A stretch of DNA of 64,000 bases from Haloflavibacter putidus (GTDB taxonomy: Bacteria; Bacteroidota; Bacteroidia; Flavobacteriales; Flavobacteriaceae): NCBI RefSeq assembly GCF_006546625.1, contig NZ_VIAR01000002.1:186001-250000 (forward strand). Direction: 5' to 3'. Every line of letters starts with the position of its first letter. Within the stretch, counting starts at the first letter, position 1. A model generated the notes under the pieces. The model saw only the letters and a list, made by a program, of their open reading frames with translations. It had not been told where the DNA came from and did no database searches. Made by a program: the position numbers and the translations under genes. Below, in pieces: positions 6,854-15,326 of this stretch.

Positions 6854-7657
6854 TTAACGTTTTTGCGTAACGCAGTTTTGAATTACATCTGTGATAAAAA
6901 CGCGCAAATTAGGCGGCAGCAAATTGTCTTTGGGTAAAATTGCCAAAAACCTATCGTTATTAGAACTATAAACTTTTTTGAGCAAAGGTTTTTCTAACTC
7001 TAATACCTGGCAAATTTCTTCTATCAATTCTTGGTGGTGAATTAAATCTGCACTTCCTAAGTGAAAAACACCGGTTTTATTACGGTTAATGATATAATGC
7101 AATTGCTGGGTAAATTTATCTACGCTAGTAGCATTGGTCACTACATTAGGAAAAACTTCTATGGCTTCGTTAACTTTATAAAGTTGTTTAATTTCTTTTA
7201 TGCGCGGAGATTTGGCTCCAAAAACCATTGGAAGTCGTAAAATGGCATATTTATGGTTTGGTAAGCGCAAAAGTGCATTTTCTATCTTTATTTTAAATCT
7301 TCCGTAAATACTTACAGAGAAAGTTTTATCGTATTCGTACGAAGGGAAATTGGTAAAAGCATCAAACACATTGGCGCCGGAAAGAAACAGCAATTTACAG
7401 CGATTTTTTAAAAGATAATGTATAATTTCGAAATGGGCGTGGAGTTGCAATTCAAAATTTCCGCGTAAGCATGAAATAATTATATCTGGTTTTAGATTTT
7501 CCAGTAAATGCAAAATACTTTCGGTTTGCATATCCCAATGGTAAAAATCGCCATTTTCTTCAAATTGCGAATTTGGGGTGCAGTAGGTAGCAGCTATGTT
7601 AAAATAACCGGACAGCTCTTTATATACGGCATTGCCCAAAAAGCCACTGCCGCCCAA
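6854..7657 (-). CDS. NAD(P)-dependent SDR-type sugar-nucleotide reductase/epimerase-like protein
   Basis: Extended SDR of the RmlD/dTDP-4-dehydrorhamnose-reductase-like group. It has the cofactor loop GGSGFLG, an LFLSGANVFD strand, a YxxxK-like active-site region (YDKTFSVSIYGRFKIKIEN) and LRLPMVFG. The listed start is the TTG at 7657, but that would begin the protein inside the first Rossmann strand. The in-frame codons upstream (7658-7684) encode KKSKKILI, exactly what the fold needs, yet contain no ATG, GTG or TTG before the in-frame stop; ATT at 7684 is the best candidate. The substrate is unknown, and no O-antigen genes are nearby. Confidence 0.8.
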   Translation of the reverse strand: MGGSGFLGNAVYKELSGYFNIAATYCTPNSQFEENGDFYHWDMQTESILHLLENLKPDIIISCLRGNFELQLHAHFEIIHYLLKNRCKLLFLSGANVFDAFTNFPSYEYDKTFSVSIYGRFKIKIENALLRLPNHKYAILRLPMVFGAKSPRIKEIKQLYKVNEAIEVFPNVVTNATSVDKFTQQLHYIINRNKTGVFHLGSADLIHHQELIEEICQVLELEKPLLKKVYSSNNDRFLAILPKDNLLPPNLRVFITDVIQNCVTQKR

Positions 7658-7828
7658 AATAAGTATTTTCTTTGATTTTTTAATAAATGGATTTTTTAAA
7701 CTTTACTGAAATAATTATGTGAAGCTTTATCATTGCTTGGCTAGTAAAGTAAGAAATAACGTTTTTAAGCTGGTTTTATTTTTAAGGAAGTCGTAAAATA
7801 AAAGTGAGTTACCAATTGTTCTAAAAAT

Positions 7829-7866
7829 AAACCGTCTTAAAAAAATTAAAGATTTTAAGACGGTTT
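7829..7866. terminator. Rho-independent terminator downstream of gcvT
   Basis: A 14-bp perfect stem (AAACCGTCTTAAAA at 7829-7842 pairs with 7853-7866) with a 10-base loop, just after the gcvT stop on the minus strand. Confidence 0.82.
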
Positions 7867-7873
7867 GTAAATT

Positions 7874-8959
7874 TTATTCTCCTTTATAAAAAGGTGTTTT
7901 TACCACAACAGCGTCTACTTCTTTTTTTCTAATTTGTATTCTAATTTCTTCTCCTTTTTTGCTGTAAGGGGTTTTTACATAACCCAAACCAATAGCTTTA
8001 CCCGTAGAAGGCGACATAGTGCCAGAAGTTACTTCGCCAATTTCTTCGCCATCTTTATTTTTGATACTATATCCCTTACGGGGAATTCCTTTTTGGGTAA
8101 GTTCAAAACCAACTAATTTACGTTTTGGTCCTTCTTCTTTTTCTTTTTTTAAAGCTTCAGCGTTTATAAAATCTTTACTGAATTTGGTTATCCATCCCAA
8201 ACCGGCTTCAATAGGAGAGGTTTCTTCGTCAATATCGTTTCCGTAAAGGCAGAAACCCATTTCTAAACGCAAAGTATCACGAGCTGCCAAACCAATTGGT
8301 TTGATGCCATAATCTTCTCCGGCTTCTAAAACTTTTTTCCAAATAGCTTCTACTTGGTCTTGTTTGCAATAAATTTCAAAACCGCCGCTGCCCGTATAAC
8401 CGGTAGCCGAAATAATTACGTGTTCTTGACCGGCAAATTTACCAATTTCAAAATTGTAAAATTTAATGGCTTTTAAATCAACCTCGGTCAAGCTTTGCAT
8501 AGCTTCAATAGCTTTTGGACCTTGTATGGCCAATAAAGCATATTCTTCAGAAAGGTCTTTTATGTCTGCGTTTACAGTATTATTTTCAGAAATCCAGTTC
8601 CAATCTTTATCAATATTAGCCGCATTTACCACCAAAAGATATTTTTCTTCGTTCATTCGGTAAATAATCAAATCGTCTATAATACCGCCAGTTTTATTAG
8701 GTAAATAAGTATATTGTGCTTTCCCGTCTTTTAATTTAGAAGCATCGTTAGAGCTTATTTTCTGAATCAATTCTAAAGCATTGGGACCAGAAATTAAAAA
8801 TTCGCCCATATGCGAAACGTCAAAAACGCCTAATTTTTCTCTAACAGTTTGATGCTCAATATTAACGCCTTCGTAAGAAACGGGCATATTGTATCCGGCA
8901 AAGGGAACAATTTTAGCGCCTAATTTTTTATGTATGTTGGTAAGTGCTGTATTTTTCAT
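7874..8959 (-). CDS. gcvT: Aminomethyltransferase, glycine cleavage T protein
   Basis: 361 residues, the normal GcvT length. GcvT transfers the methylene group from the aminomethyl-lipoyl H protein to tetrahydrofolate and releases ammonia. The N-terminal domain carries LGVFDVSHMGEF, the folate-binding core has ATGYTGSGGFEIYC and AARDTLRLEMGFCLYGND, and the C-terminal beta-barrel has EVTSGTMSPSTGKAIGLGYV. All are hallmarks that separate GcvT from YgfZ-type relatives. The gene stands alone; gcvH and gcvP are not in the window. The ATG at 8959 gives the standard N-terminus KNTALTNIHKKLGAK. Confidence 0.97.
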   Translation of the reverse strand: MKNTALTNIHKKLGAKIVPFAGYNMPVSYEGVNIEHQTVREKLGVFDVSHMGEFLISGPNALELIQKISSNDASKLKDGKAQYTYLPNKTGGIIDDLIIYRMNEEKYLLVVNAANIDKDWNWISENNTVNADIKDLSEEYALLAIQGPKAIEAMQSLTEVDLKAIKFYNFEIGKFAGQEHVIISATGYTGSGGFEIYCKQDQVEAIWKKVLEAGEDYGIKPIGLAARDTLRLEMGFCLYGNDIDEETSPIEAGLGWITKFSKDFINAEALKKEKEEGPKRKLVGFELTQKGIPRKGYSIKNKDGEEIGEVTSGTMSPSTGKAIGLGYVKTPYSKKGEEIRIQIRKKEVDAVVVKTPFYKGE

Positions 8960-9072
8960 GCTTATAATTTAAGGTCTGCAAAAATATTCAAAATTTAGGG
9001 AGAATAAAAGTAAACAACGGTTTTTCGGCTAAAACGAAAAATATCTTAACAAAAGAATCCAGCATAAAATTT

Positions 9073-9117
9073 TTCCGTAAAGTAAAACCCATAAATTGTT
9101 TTTTCTTCTTTACGGAA
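9073..9117. repeat. Inverted pair of the dispersed TTCCGTAAAG motif
   Basis: TTCCGTAAAG at 9073-9082 faces CTTTACGGAA at 9108-9117, with flanking T/A also matching. The 10-bp arms are separated by 25 bases in the non-coding region between divergent gcvT and the NAD(P)HX repair gene. It is the only intergenic inverted pair of the motif family in this window. Confidence 0.75.
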
Positions 9118-9247
9118 ATATAATTGGTCGCTTAATTTTTAATATGGTAATATTTAGATTTTACAGATAGCAACCTTCAAAATTTTAGCATTGACCAAAT
9201 TGGAAGATTAGATATTTTCTTTAACTTTAGCAGTAAATCCAGTTTGT

Positions 9248-10762
9248 ATGAAAATTTTTTCTAAACAAAATATTTACGATGCCGATAAGCAAACTATAAA
9301 AACTCAAAAAATTACCAGCGAGGTTTTGATGGAGCGTGCAGCAACGCAAGTTTTTGAGTGGTTAAAGAAAAACTTACCAGAAAACACTCCGGTAATAAAT
9401 ATTTTATGTGGCGTAGGGAATAATGGGGGAGATGGCTTGGCAATTGCCAGAATGCTCTTAAACGAAAATTATAAAGTAGAGGTATATATCGTAAATTTTA
9501 GCGAAAAACGTTCCGATGATTTTTTGCATAATTTAGATAAGTTGAAACAAAAAGATGTATGGCCAAACTTTATTAATAAAGACTCTGATTTTCCTGATTT
9601 TAAAGCAAACCAAATTATAATAGATGCTATTTTTGGAATTGGTTTAAACCGTCCGCCGGAAAAATGGCTTAGAAAATTTATACAAAAAATAAACCAATCT
9701 AAAGCTTACGTAGTAGCAATAGATATACCTTCCGGACTTTATTTAGATGCGGTGCCAAAAGAAAAAGATAGCATTTTAATAGCTAATACAACGGTATCTT
9801 TTCAATTACCAAAACTAATTTTCTTTTTACCGGAAACTGCTAATTATTGTGGTAATCTGCAAATAATTCCAATAGGCTTAGACGAAAAATTTATCGCAGA
9901 AACCCCAACCGAAGCAATTTTAATAACACCACGAGAAGTTGCCAATCTCTATAGACCGCGACAAAAGTATGCGCATAAAGGTACTTTTGGACACTGTTTG
10001 GTGGTTGGCGGCAGCTATGGTAAAATGGGCAGTGTTTGTTTAAGTACAAAAGCTGCTTTGCGCGCCGGCGCCGGAAAAGTGACAGCTTTAATTCCTAAAT
10101 GCGGTTATGAAATTTTACAAAGTAGCGTACCGGAAGCGATGACCATAAGTAGTGAAAGCGATAAGTTTTTAGCGCCAACCAAATTAGATATTGAACCAAA
10201 TGTTATTTGTTTTGGTATTGGCGCAGACACAAAAAAAGAAACCGTTGCTTTACTGAAAAATTTACTGCAAACCCAAAAAAGCAAATTTGTAATAGATGCA
10301 GATGGCCTCAATATTTTGGCAGAAAACAAAGAATTATTAGAGTTACTGCCTAAAGATAGCATACTTACTCCGCATCCGGGAGAATTAAAACGTTTGATAG
10401 GCGAGTGGGAAGACGATTTTGATAAACTGGAAAAAGCAAAAGCCTTTGCTGAAAAATATGCTATAATTTTGGTTATTAAGGGTGCAAATACCATAAGTAT
10501 TACCAATAAAAAGATGTATGTAAACACTAGCGGTAATCCGGGAATGGCTACTGCAGGGAGTGGCGATGTGCTTACCGGGATAATTGGTGGCTTACTTGCA
10601 CAAAATTATGCGCCGGATATTGCTACCGTTTTTGGTGTTTATTTGCACGGCAGAGCAGGAGACGAGGCTGCAAAAACCAACAGTTTTGAAGCTATGATTG
10701 CAGGTGATATTATAGCTAACTTAGGAAAATCTTTTCAGTCTTTATTTGAAAATAACCAGTAA
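9248..10762 (+). CDS. nnr: Bifunctional NAD(P)H-hydrate epimerase / ADP-dependent NAD(P)H-hydrate dehydratase
   Basis: 504 residues, the length of the fused enzyme. The N-terminal YjeF_N epimerase domain covers about 1-215 (LCGVGNNGGDGLAIARML at 53-70; IIDAIFGIGLNR). The C-terminal ribokinase-like dehydratase domain covers about 225-500 (HKGTFGHCLVVGGSYGKMG, ILTPHPGELKRL, and the phosphate-binding GNPGMATAGSGDVLTG). Together they repair hydrated NADH and NADPH. There is a promoter-like TTG, 19-base spacer and TAACTTTA about 20-50 bases upstream. The next gene, hutH, starts 75 bases downstream and may be co-transcribed. Confidence 0.96.
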   Translation: MKIFSKQNIYDADKQTIKTQKITSEVLMERAATQVFEWLKKNLPENTPVINILCGVGNNGGDGLAIARMLLNENYKVEVYIVNFSEKRSDDFLHNLDKLKQKDVWPNFINKDSDFPDFKANQIIIDAIFGIGLNRPPEKWLRKFIQKINQSKAYVVAIDIPSGLYLDAVPKEKDSILIANTTVSFQLPKLIFFLPETANYCGNLQIIPIGLDEKFIAETPTEAILITPREVANLYRPRQKYAHKGTFGHCLVVGGSYGKMGSVCLSTKAALRAGAGKVTALIPKCGYEILQSSVPEAMTISSESDKFLAPTKLDIEPNVICFGIGADTKKETVALLKNLLQTQKSKFVIDADGLNILAENKELLELLPKDSILTPHPGELKRLIGEWEDDFDKLEKAKAFAEKYAIILVIKGANTISITNKKMYVNTSGNPGMATAGSGDVLTGIIGGLLAQNYAPDIATVFGVYLHGRAGDEAAKTNSFEAMIAGDIIANLGKSFQSLFENNQ

Positions 10763-10837
10763 TAAACCACAAAAGATTTGGAAATAATAAGAGTTATTTC
10801 CACTTTTGGAGGCTTTAAAATAGAAATTAGTCCAAAA

Positions 10838-12352
10838 ATGCCCAATTCACATTATATAAGTAAAGACGTGCTGGATTTACAGCATATTCAAGAAATTTTA
10901 TTAGAGAATCAAAAGCTAGAGCTCAGTGAAGAAGCTACTGCAAGCATTAAAAAAAGTAGAAAGTATTTAGACGAGAAAATAAAAAATTCTAAAGAACCTT
11001 TTTACGGAATTAACACTGGTTTTGGTTCTTTATGCAATGTTAAAATTTCTACAGATAAACTTACCCAATTACAAGAAAACCTAGTGATATCGCACGCCTG
11101 CGGTACCGGCGAAAAAATTAAACCGGAGATTGTAAAAATCATGCTTTTGTTAAAAATACAATCGCTTAGCTATGGGCATTCAGGTATTTCTTTAAAAGTT
11201 TTAAAACGTTTAATTGCCTTTTTTAACAACGATGTTTTGCCGGTAGTTTATGAACAAGGTTCTTTAGGTGCATCTGGAGACTTAGCACCTTTGGCACATT
11301 TGGCTTTACCATTACTGGGAAAAGGAGAAGTGTATTTTGAAGGTAAAATTGTAGCTAGCGATAAAGTTCTTAAAAAATTTGAATGGGAAGCAATTCAGTT
11401 GCAATCTAAAGAAGGTTTAGCTTTGCTTAACGGAACGCAATTTATGAGTGCGCACGCAGTTTATGCTTTGTTAGAAACGCATAAACTTTCTTATTTGGCA
11501 GATGCCGTAAGTGCAGTAAGCATAGATGCTTTTGACTGTAACTTGTCGCCTTATGATGCCTTGGTGCACGAAGTAAGACCGCACAGGGGGCAGATTAAAA
11601 CCGCTCAACGTATATGCGATTTTCTAGAAGGAAGCGAAATTATAGAACAAACAAAAGCGCATGTACAAGATCCGTATTCGTTTAGATGTATTCCGCAAGT
11701 TCACGGCGCTTCTAAAGAGACACTTAAATTTGTGCACCAAACCGTAAAAACAGAAATAAACAGCGTTACCGATAATCCGAATATTTTTGTAAATGAAGAC
11801 AAAATAATTTCCGGAGGTAATTTTCACGGTCAACCTTTGGCTTTAGGAATGGATTATCTGGCTATTGCTGTTTCAGAATTGGCTAATATTTCAGAAAGAA
11901 GAATTTATCAACTGGTTTCTGGTTTACGGAATTTACCAATGTTTTTGGTAAATGACCCAGGATTAAATAACGGCTTTATGATTCCGCAATATACGGCTGC
12001 CAGTATTGTGAGTCAAAACAAACAATTATGCACGCCTGCAAGTATAGACTCTATTGTGTCTTCTAATGGGCAGGAGGATCACGTAAGTATGGGCGCAAAC
12101 TCTGCCACAAAATTGTTGAAAGTAGTAGAGAATTTAAAAACTGTTTTAGCTATAGAGTTATTTAACGCTTCGCAAGCCCTTTATTATAGAGAGCCCTTAA
12201 AATCTTCCGAATTTATCGAGCAATTGGTAAAAGCTTTTAGAAAGGAAGTTCCTATAGTAAAACAAGATAAGGTAATGGCGGAAGAAATGGAAAAAGCTAA
12301 GGAGTTTTTAAACCATTTTTCAATAGATAAAGATTTACTTTATTTTTGTTAG
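10838..12352 (+). CDS. hutH: Histidine ammonia-lyase
   Basis: 504 residues from the ATG at 10838; an upstream TTG at 10778 would add 20 residues without family similarity. The MIO prosthetic group forms from Ala-Ser-Gly in GSLGASGDLAPLAHL (residues 145-147). Further aromatic-lyase motifs are YGINTGFGSL, EGLALLNGTQ, QDPYSFRC and SGGNFHGQPLAL. The segment QEDHVSM has Glu where tyrosine and phenylalanine ammonia-lyases usually have Gln (NQD), which favours histidine as substrate. No other hut genes are present. An ammonia-lyase often starts aryl-polyene pigments, so a pigment role was considered, but residues and distance (7 kb from the cluster) argue against it. Confidence 0.9.
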   Translation: MPNSHYISKDVLDLQHIQEILLENQKLELSEEATASIKKSRKYLDEKIKNSKEPFYGINTGFGSLCNVKISTDKLTQLQENLVISHACGTGEKIKPEIVKIMLLLKIQSLSYGHSGISLKVLKRLIAFFNNDVLPVVYEQGSLGASGDLAPLAHLALPLLGKGEVYFEGKIVASDKVLKKFEWEAIQLQSKEGLALLNGTQFMSAHAVYALLETHKLSYLADAVSAVSIDAFDCNLSPYDALVHEVRPHRGQIKTAQRICDFLEGSEIIEQTKAHVQDPYSFRCIPQVHGASKETLKFVHQTVKTEINSVTDNPNIFVNEDKIISGGNFHGQPLALGMDYLAIAVSELANISERRIYQLVSGLRNLPMFLVNDPGLNNGFMIPQYTAASIVSQNKQLCTPASIDSIVSSNGQEDHVSMGANSATKLLKVVENLKTVLAIELFNASQALYYREPLKSSEFIEQLVKAFRKEVPIVKQDKVMAEEMEKAKEFLNHFSIDKDLLYFC

Positions 12353-12360
12353 AAAGTTGT

Positions 12361-12377
12361 TTTCCGTTAAACGGAAA
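12361..12377. repeat. 17-bp palindrome resembling the dispersed motif
   Basis: TTTCCGTTAAACGGAAA, 8-bp perfect arms around one base, eight bases after the hutH stop. It looks like two overlapping degenerate copies of the TTCCGTAAA family. It is too short alone to be a good terminator, and the larger hairpin follows at once. Confidence 0.6.
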
Positions 12378-12378
12378 T

Positions 12379-12503
12379 AAAAAAGTAGCTGTTTCAAGGA
12401 GTAATCCTAAAGTCATTTAAAGCGACGTCGTGAAATTTAAGACATTCCGACTGCGCTCAATGTGACAAGTAGTAAAAACTCACTGTAAAACAGCTACTTT
12501 TTT
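12379..12503. terminator. Long-loop bidirectional terminator between hutH and clpC
   Basis: Arms AAAAAAGTAGCTGTTT (12379-12394) and its exact complement (12488-12503) end in A- and T-runs, as for a terminator serving both convergent genes. The loop is about 93 bases and contains a GC-richer REP-like sequence, suggesting insertion of that element into a simple hairpin. Confidence 0.7.
12441..12466. repeat. REP-like extragenic palindromic element
   Basis: GACATTCCGACTGCGCTC followed by AATGTGAC, with ends that are near inverted repeats and a G+C content well above the surroundings. I recall closely similar sequences (complement starting GTCACATTGAGCGC) as frequent extragenic repeats in Flavobacteriaceae; that is memory, not a search. 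Only one copy was seen in this window. Confidence 0.5.
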
Positions 12504-12523
12504 TATTCAATACCTTTATAAAA

Positions 12524-15085
12524 CTAAGACTCTTTTTTCTCTGGTTTAGGCTTATCTATTTTAACGGTCAATTCATTTTTTTTCTTGTCCAAGTCCATAA
12601 TAATATTATCTCCTTCTTGAATTTTGGAGGTAATTATTTTTTCGGCTAATACATCTTCTACATATTTTTGAATTGCTCTTTTTAATGGTCTGGCTCCATA
12701 TTGTCTATCAAAGCCTTTATCTGCTAAATAATCTTTGGCAGCGTCTGTTAATGTTAAATTATAACCTAAATCTGCAATTCTAACATATAATTTTTCTAAT
12801 TCTATATTTATAATCTTATGTAAGTGCTCTCGTTCTAAAGAGTTAAAGATTACCACATCGTCAATACGGTTTAAAAACTCTGGCGCAAAAGATTTTTTCA
12901 AAGCATTTTCTATAATGCTTCTGGTATTTTCATCTGCTTGATCTTGTCTTGCCTTGGTACCAAAACCAACTCCTTGCCCAAAATCTTTAATTTTACGGGC
13001 TCCAATATTAGAAGTCATTATAATAACCGTATTTCTAAAGTCTATTTTCCTGCCCAAGCTATCGGTTATATAGCCATCATCTAGAATTTGCAGAAGCATA
13101 TTAAATACATCTGGATGGGCTTTTTCTACTTCGTCTAATAAAACTACTGCATAAGGTTTACGACGAACTTTTTCTGTTAATTGTCCGCCTTCTTCGTAAC
13201 CAACATATCCCGGAGGCGCTCCAATTAATCTAGATACGGCAAATTTTTCCATATATTCACTCATATCTATTCTAATTAAAGTGTCTTCGTTATCAAACAT
13301 TTGCTTGGCTAACACTTTGGCTAACTGAGTTTTTCCTACTCCGGTTTGCCCTAAAAAGATAAACGAACCAATTGGTTTATTAGGATCTTTAAGTCCGGCG
13401 CGGTTACGTTGTATAGCTTTTACGACCTTGCCAACAGCTTCGTCTTGGCCAATTACTTTTCCTTTAATGCGGTCGGGCAATTCTGCCAATTTATTACTTT
13501 CTGTTTGGGCAATTCTATTTACAGGAACTCCCGTCATCATAGAAATAACATCTGCTACATTATCTTCGGTAACCGTTTCTTTGTGTTCTTTAGATTCTTC
13601 TTCCCACTTAAGTTGGGCTTCTTCTAATTCTTTTTCCAAATTTTTCTCATCATCCCGAAGTTTGGCTGCCTCTTCATATTTCTGTTTTTTAACCACAGAG
13701 TTTTTGGTTTCTCTAACTTCTTCCAATTTCCGTTCTAAATCTAATATGCGTTTGGGAACATCTATATTGGTAATATGAACACGAGATCCGGCTTCATCCA
13801 TCGCATCAATAGCTTTGTCTGGCAAAAAACGTTCAGACATATAGCGATTGGTTAATTTTACACAGGCTTCAATAGCACCTTTTGTATATTCTACGCTATG
13901 GTGAGACTCATATTTTTCTTTAATATTGTTTAAAATTTCAATAGTCTGCTCTACGCTGGTAGGTTCTATTAATACTTTTTGAAAACGTCGCTCTAAAGCG
14001 CCATCTTTTTCTATATGTTGTCTGTATTCATCCAGAGTGGTAGCCCCAATACATTGTAGTTCTCCGCGCGCTAAAGCAGGTTTAAACATATTGCTGGCAT
14101 CTAAACTTCCGGTGGCACCGCCGGCCCCTACAATGGTATGAATTTCATCTATAAATAAAATTATATCGTCGTTTTTCTCGAGCTCGTTCATTACAGCTTT
14201 CATACGCTCTTCAAACTGTCCGCGGTATTTGGTTCCCGCTACCAAGCTTGCCAAATCTAAGGTAACTACACGTTTATCAAATAATATTCTGGATACTTTG
14301 CGTTGTACAATCCGTAAAGCTAAACCTTCTGCAATAGCACTTTTACCTACTCCCGGTTCGCCAATTAATAAAGGGTTGTTCTTTTTACGTCTACTTAAAA
14401 TTTGTGAAACGCGTTCTATTTCTTTTTCACGACCAACTACGGGATCTAATTTACCCTCGTCTGCCATTGCGGTTAAATCTCTACCAAAATTATCTAAAAC
14501 CGGAGTTTTGGATTTTTTGCTTCCTTTTCCTTTTTTTCCTTGTGTGTCGCCAAATGGATTGTTTTTGGTAGCATCTCCGGAAGGTGAATCTTCATTAGAA
14601 AAAGATTCGGATGTGGGGCTATCTATAAAATCGTCGTCTTGTGTTATCATTGCTTTAAACTCTCCTTTTACGTTATCGTAATCTATATTTAATTTATTGA
14701 ATAACTTTGTGGTAGGATCGTTCTCATTCCGTAAAATACACAACAATAAATGCGCGGTGTTTATAGATGAACTCTGAAACAGTTTGGCTTCTAAAAACGT
14801 AGTTTTAAGCGCTCGCTCTGCTTGTCGGGTTAGGTGTAAATTCTTTTTCTCGTTAGAAAGATTAGCAGATTCCGGATTGGCCGGACTAAGAATTTCTACT
14901 TTTCTCCTAAGGTGATCTAAATCTATATTTAAAGAATCTAGTATATCTATTGCTTTACCGTTACCATCGCGTATAAGACCAAGTACCAAATGCTCGGTAC
15001 CAATAAAATCGTGCCCCAAACGTAAAGCTTCTTCTTTACTATAGGTAATTACATCTTTTACTCGTGGTGAAAAATTATCGTCCAT
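12524..15085 (-). CDS. clpC: ATP-dependent Clp protease ATP-binding subunit ClpC
   Basis: 853 residues, the typical ClpC length. Clp N repeats cover about 1-145 ([21 protein letters not shown]). The first AAA+ module has Walker [10 protein letters not shown] (242-250) and [15 protein letters not shown]-domain region lies around 430-480 ([20 protein letters not shown]). The second AAA+ module has GQTGVGKTQ and the [11 protein letters not shown] pore loop. ClpC unfolds substrates for ClpP in the cytosol and in Gram-positives uses adaptor proteins; the adaptor here is unknown. The linker at 150-200 is unusually polar (Ser, Gly, Lys). A purine-rich site precedes the ATG. TAACTTTG at 15115-15122 (complement) could be its -7 box. 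Confidence 0.97.
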   Translation of the reverse strand: MDDNFSPRVKDVITYSKEEALRLGHDFIGTEHLVLGLIRDGNGKAIDILDSLNIDLDHLRRKVEILSPANPESANLSNEKKNLHLTRQAERALKTTFLEAKLFQSSSINTAHLLLCILRNENDPTTKLFNKLNIDYDNVKGEFKAMITQDDDFIDSPTSESFSNEDSPSGDATKNNPFGDTQGKKGKGSKKSKTPVLDNFGRDLTAMADEGKLDPVVGREKEIERVSQILSRRKKNNPLLIGEPGVGKSAIAEGLALRIVQRKVSRILFDKRVVTLDLASLVAGTKYRGQFEERMKAVMNELEKNDDIILFIDEIHTIVGAGGATGSLDASNMFKPALARGELQCIGATTLDEYRQHIEKDGALERRFQKVLIEPTSVEQTIEILNNIKEKYESHHSVEYTKGAIEACVKLTNRYMSERFLPDKAIDAMDEAGSRVHITNIDVPKRILDLERKLEEVRETKNSVVKKQKYEEAAKLRDDEKNLEKELEEAQLKWEEESKEHKETVTEDNVADVISMMTGVPVNRIAQTESNKLAELPDRIKGKVIGQDEAVGKVVKAIQRNRAGLKDPNKPIGSFIFLGQTGVGKTQLAKVLAKQMFDNEDTLIRIDMSEYMEKFAVSRLIGAPPGYVGYEEGGQLTEKVRRKPYAVVLLDEVEKAHPDVFNMLLQILDDGYITDSLGRKIDFRNTVIIMTSNIGARKIKDFGQGVGFGTKARQDQADENTRSIIENALKKSFAPEFLNRIDDVVIFNSLEREHLHKIINIELEKLYVRIADLGYNLTLTDAAKDYLADKGFDRQYGARPLKRAIQKYVEDVLAEKIITSKIQEGDNIIMDLDKKKNELTVKIDKPKPEKKES

Positions 15086-15288
15086 CTTTATATCTCCTCA
15101 ATTAGTTATTCCCTCAAAGTTATTCAAAAACCATGCCTTATAAAAGGTTTATCGCTAATAGACAAAATTATTGTCAAAATTCAAAATAGATTAACAGCAA
15201 CTTATAACCAACACCCGATAAATTTTTGTTAATAAAATATGTGTGAAACTCATTAAAAACCCTATATATAATAGATATTTTGCTTAAA

Positions 15289-15319
15289 TTGCCGCGTTAG
15301 AATTTAATAAATAAATTTG
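15289..15319 (+). promoter_or_regulatory. Bacteroidota-type promoter of gyrA
   Basis: TTG at 15289-15291, a 20-base spacer and an exact TAnnTTTG (TAAATTTG) at 15312-15319. Only seven bases separate the box from the ATG at 15327, predicting a leader of a few bases at most. Confidence 0.65.
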
Positions 15320-15326
15320 AGTTTTT

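Noticed and set aside
10838-12352. Tyrosine ammonia-lyase feeding the pigment
   Set aside because: Glu in the QED segment and the 7-kb distance favour histidine ammonia-lyase; left open as a finding.
13409-14681. Several + strand open frames inside clpC
   Set aside because: Antisense shadows of a highly conserved gene, rich in Ser/Leu with no family similarity.
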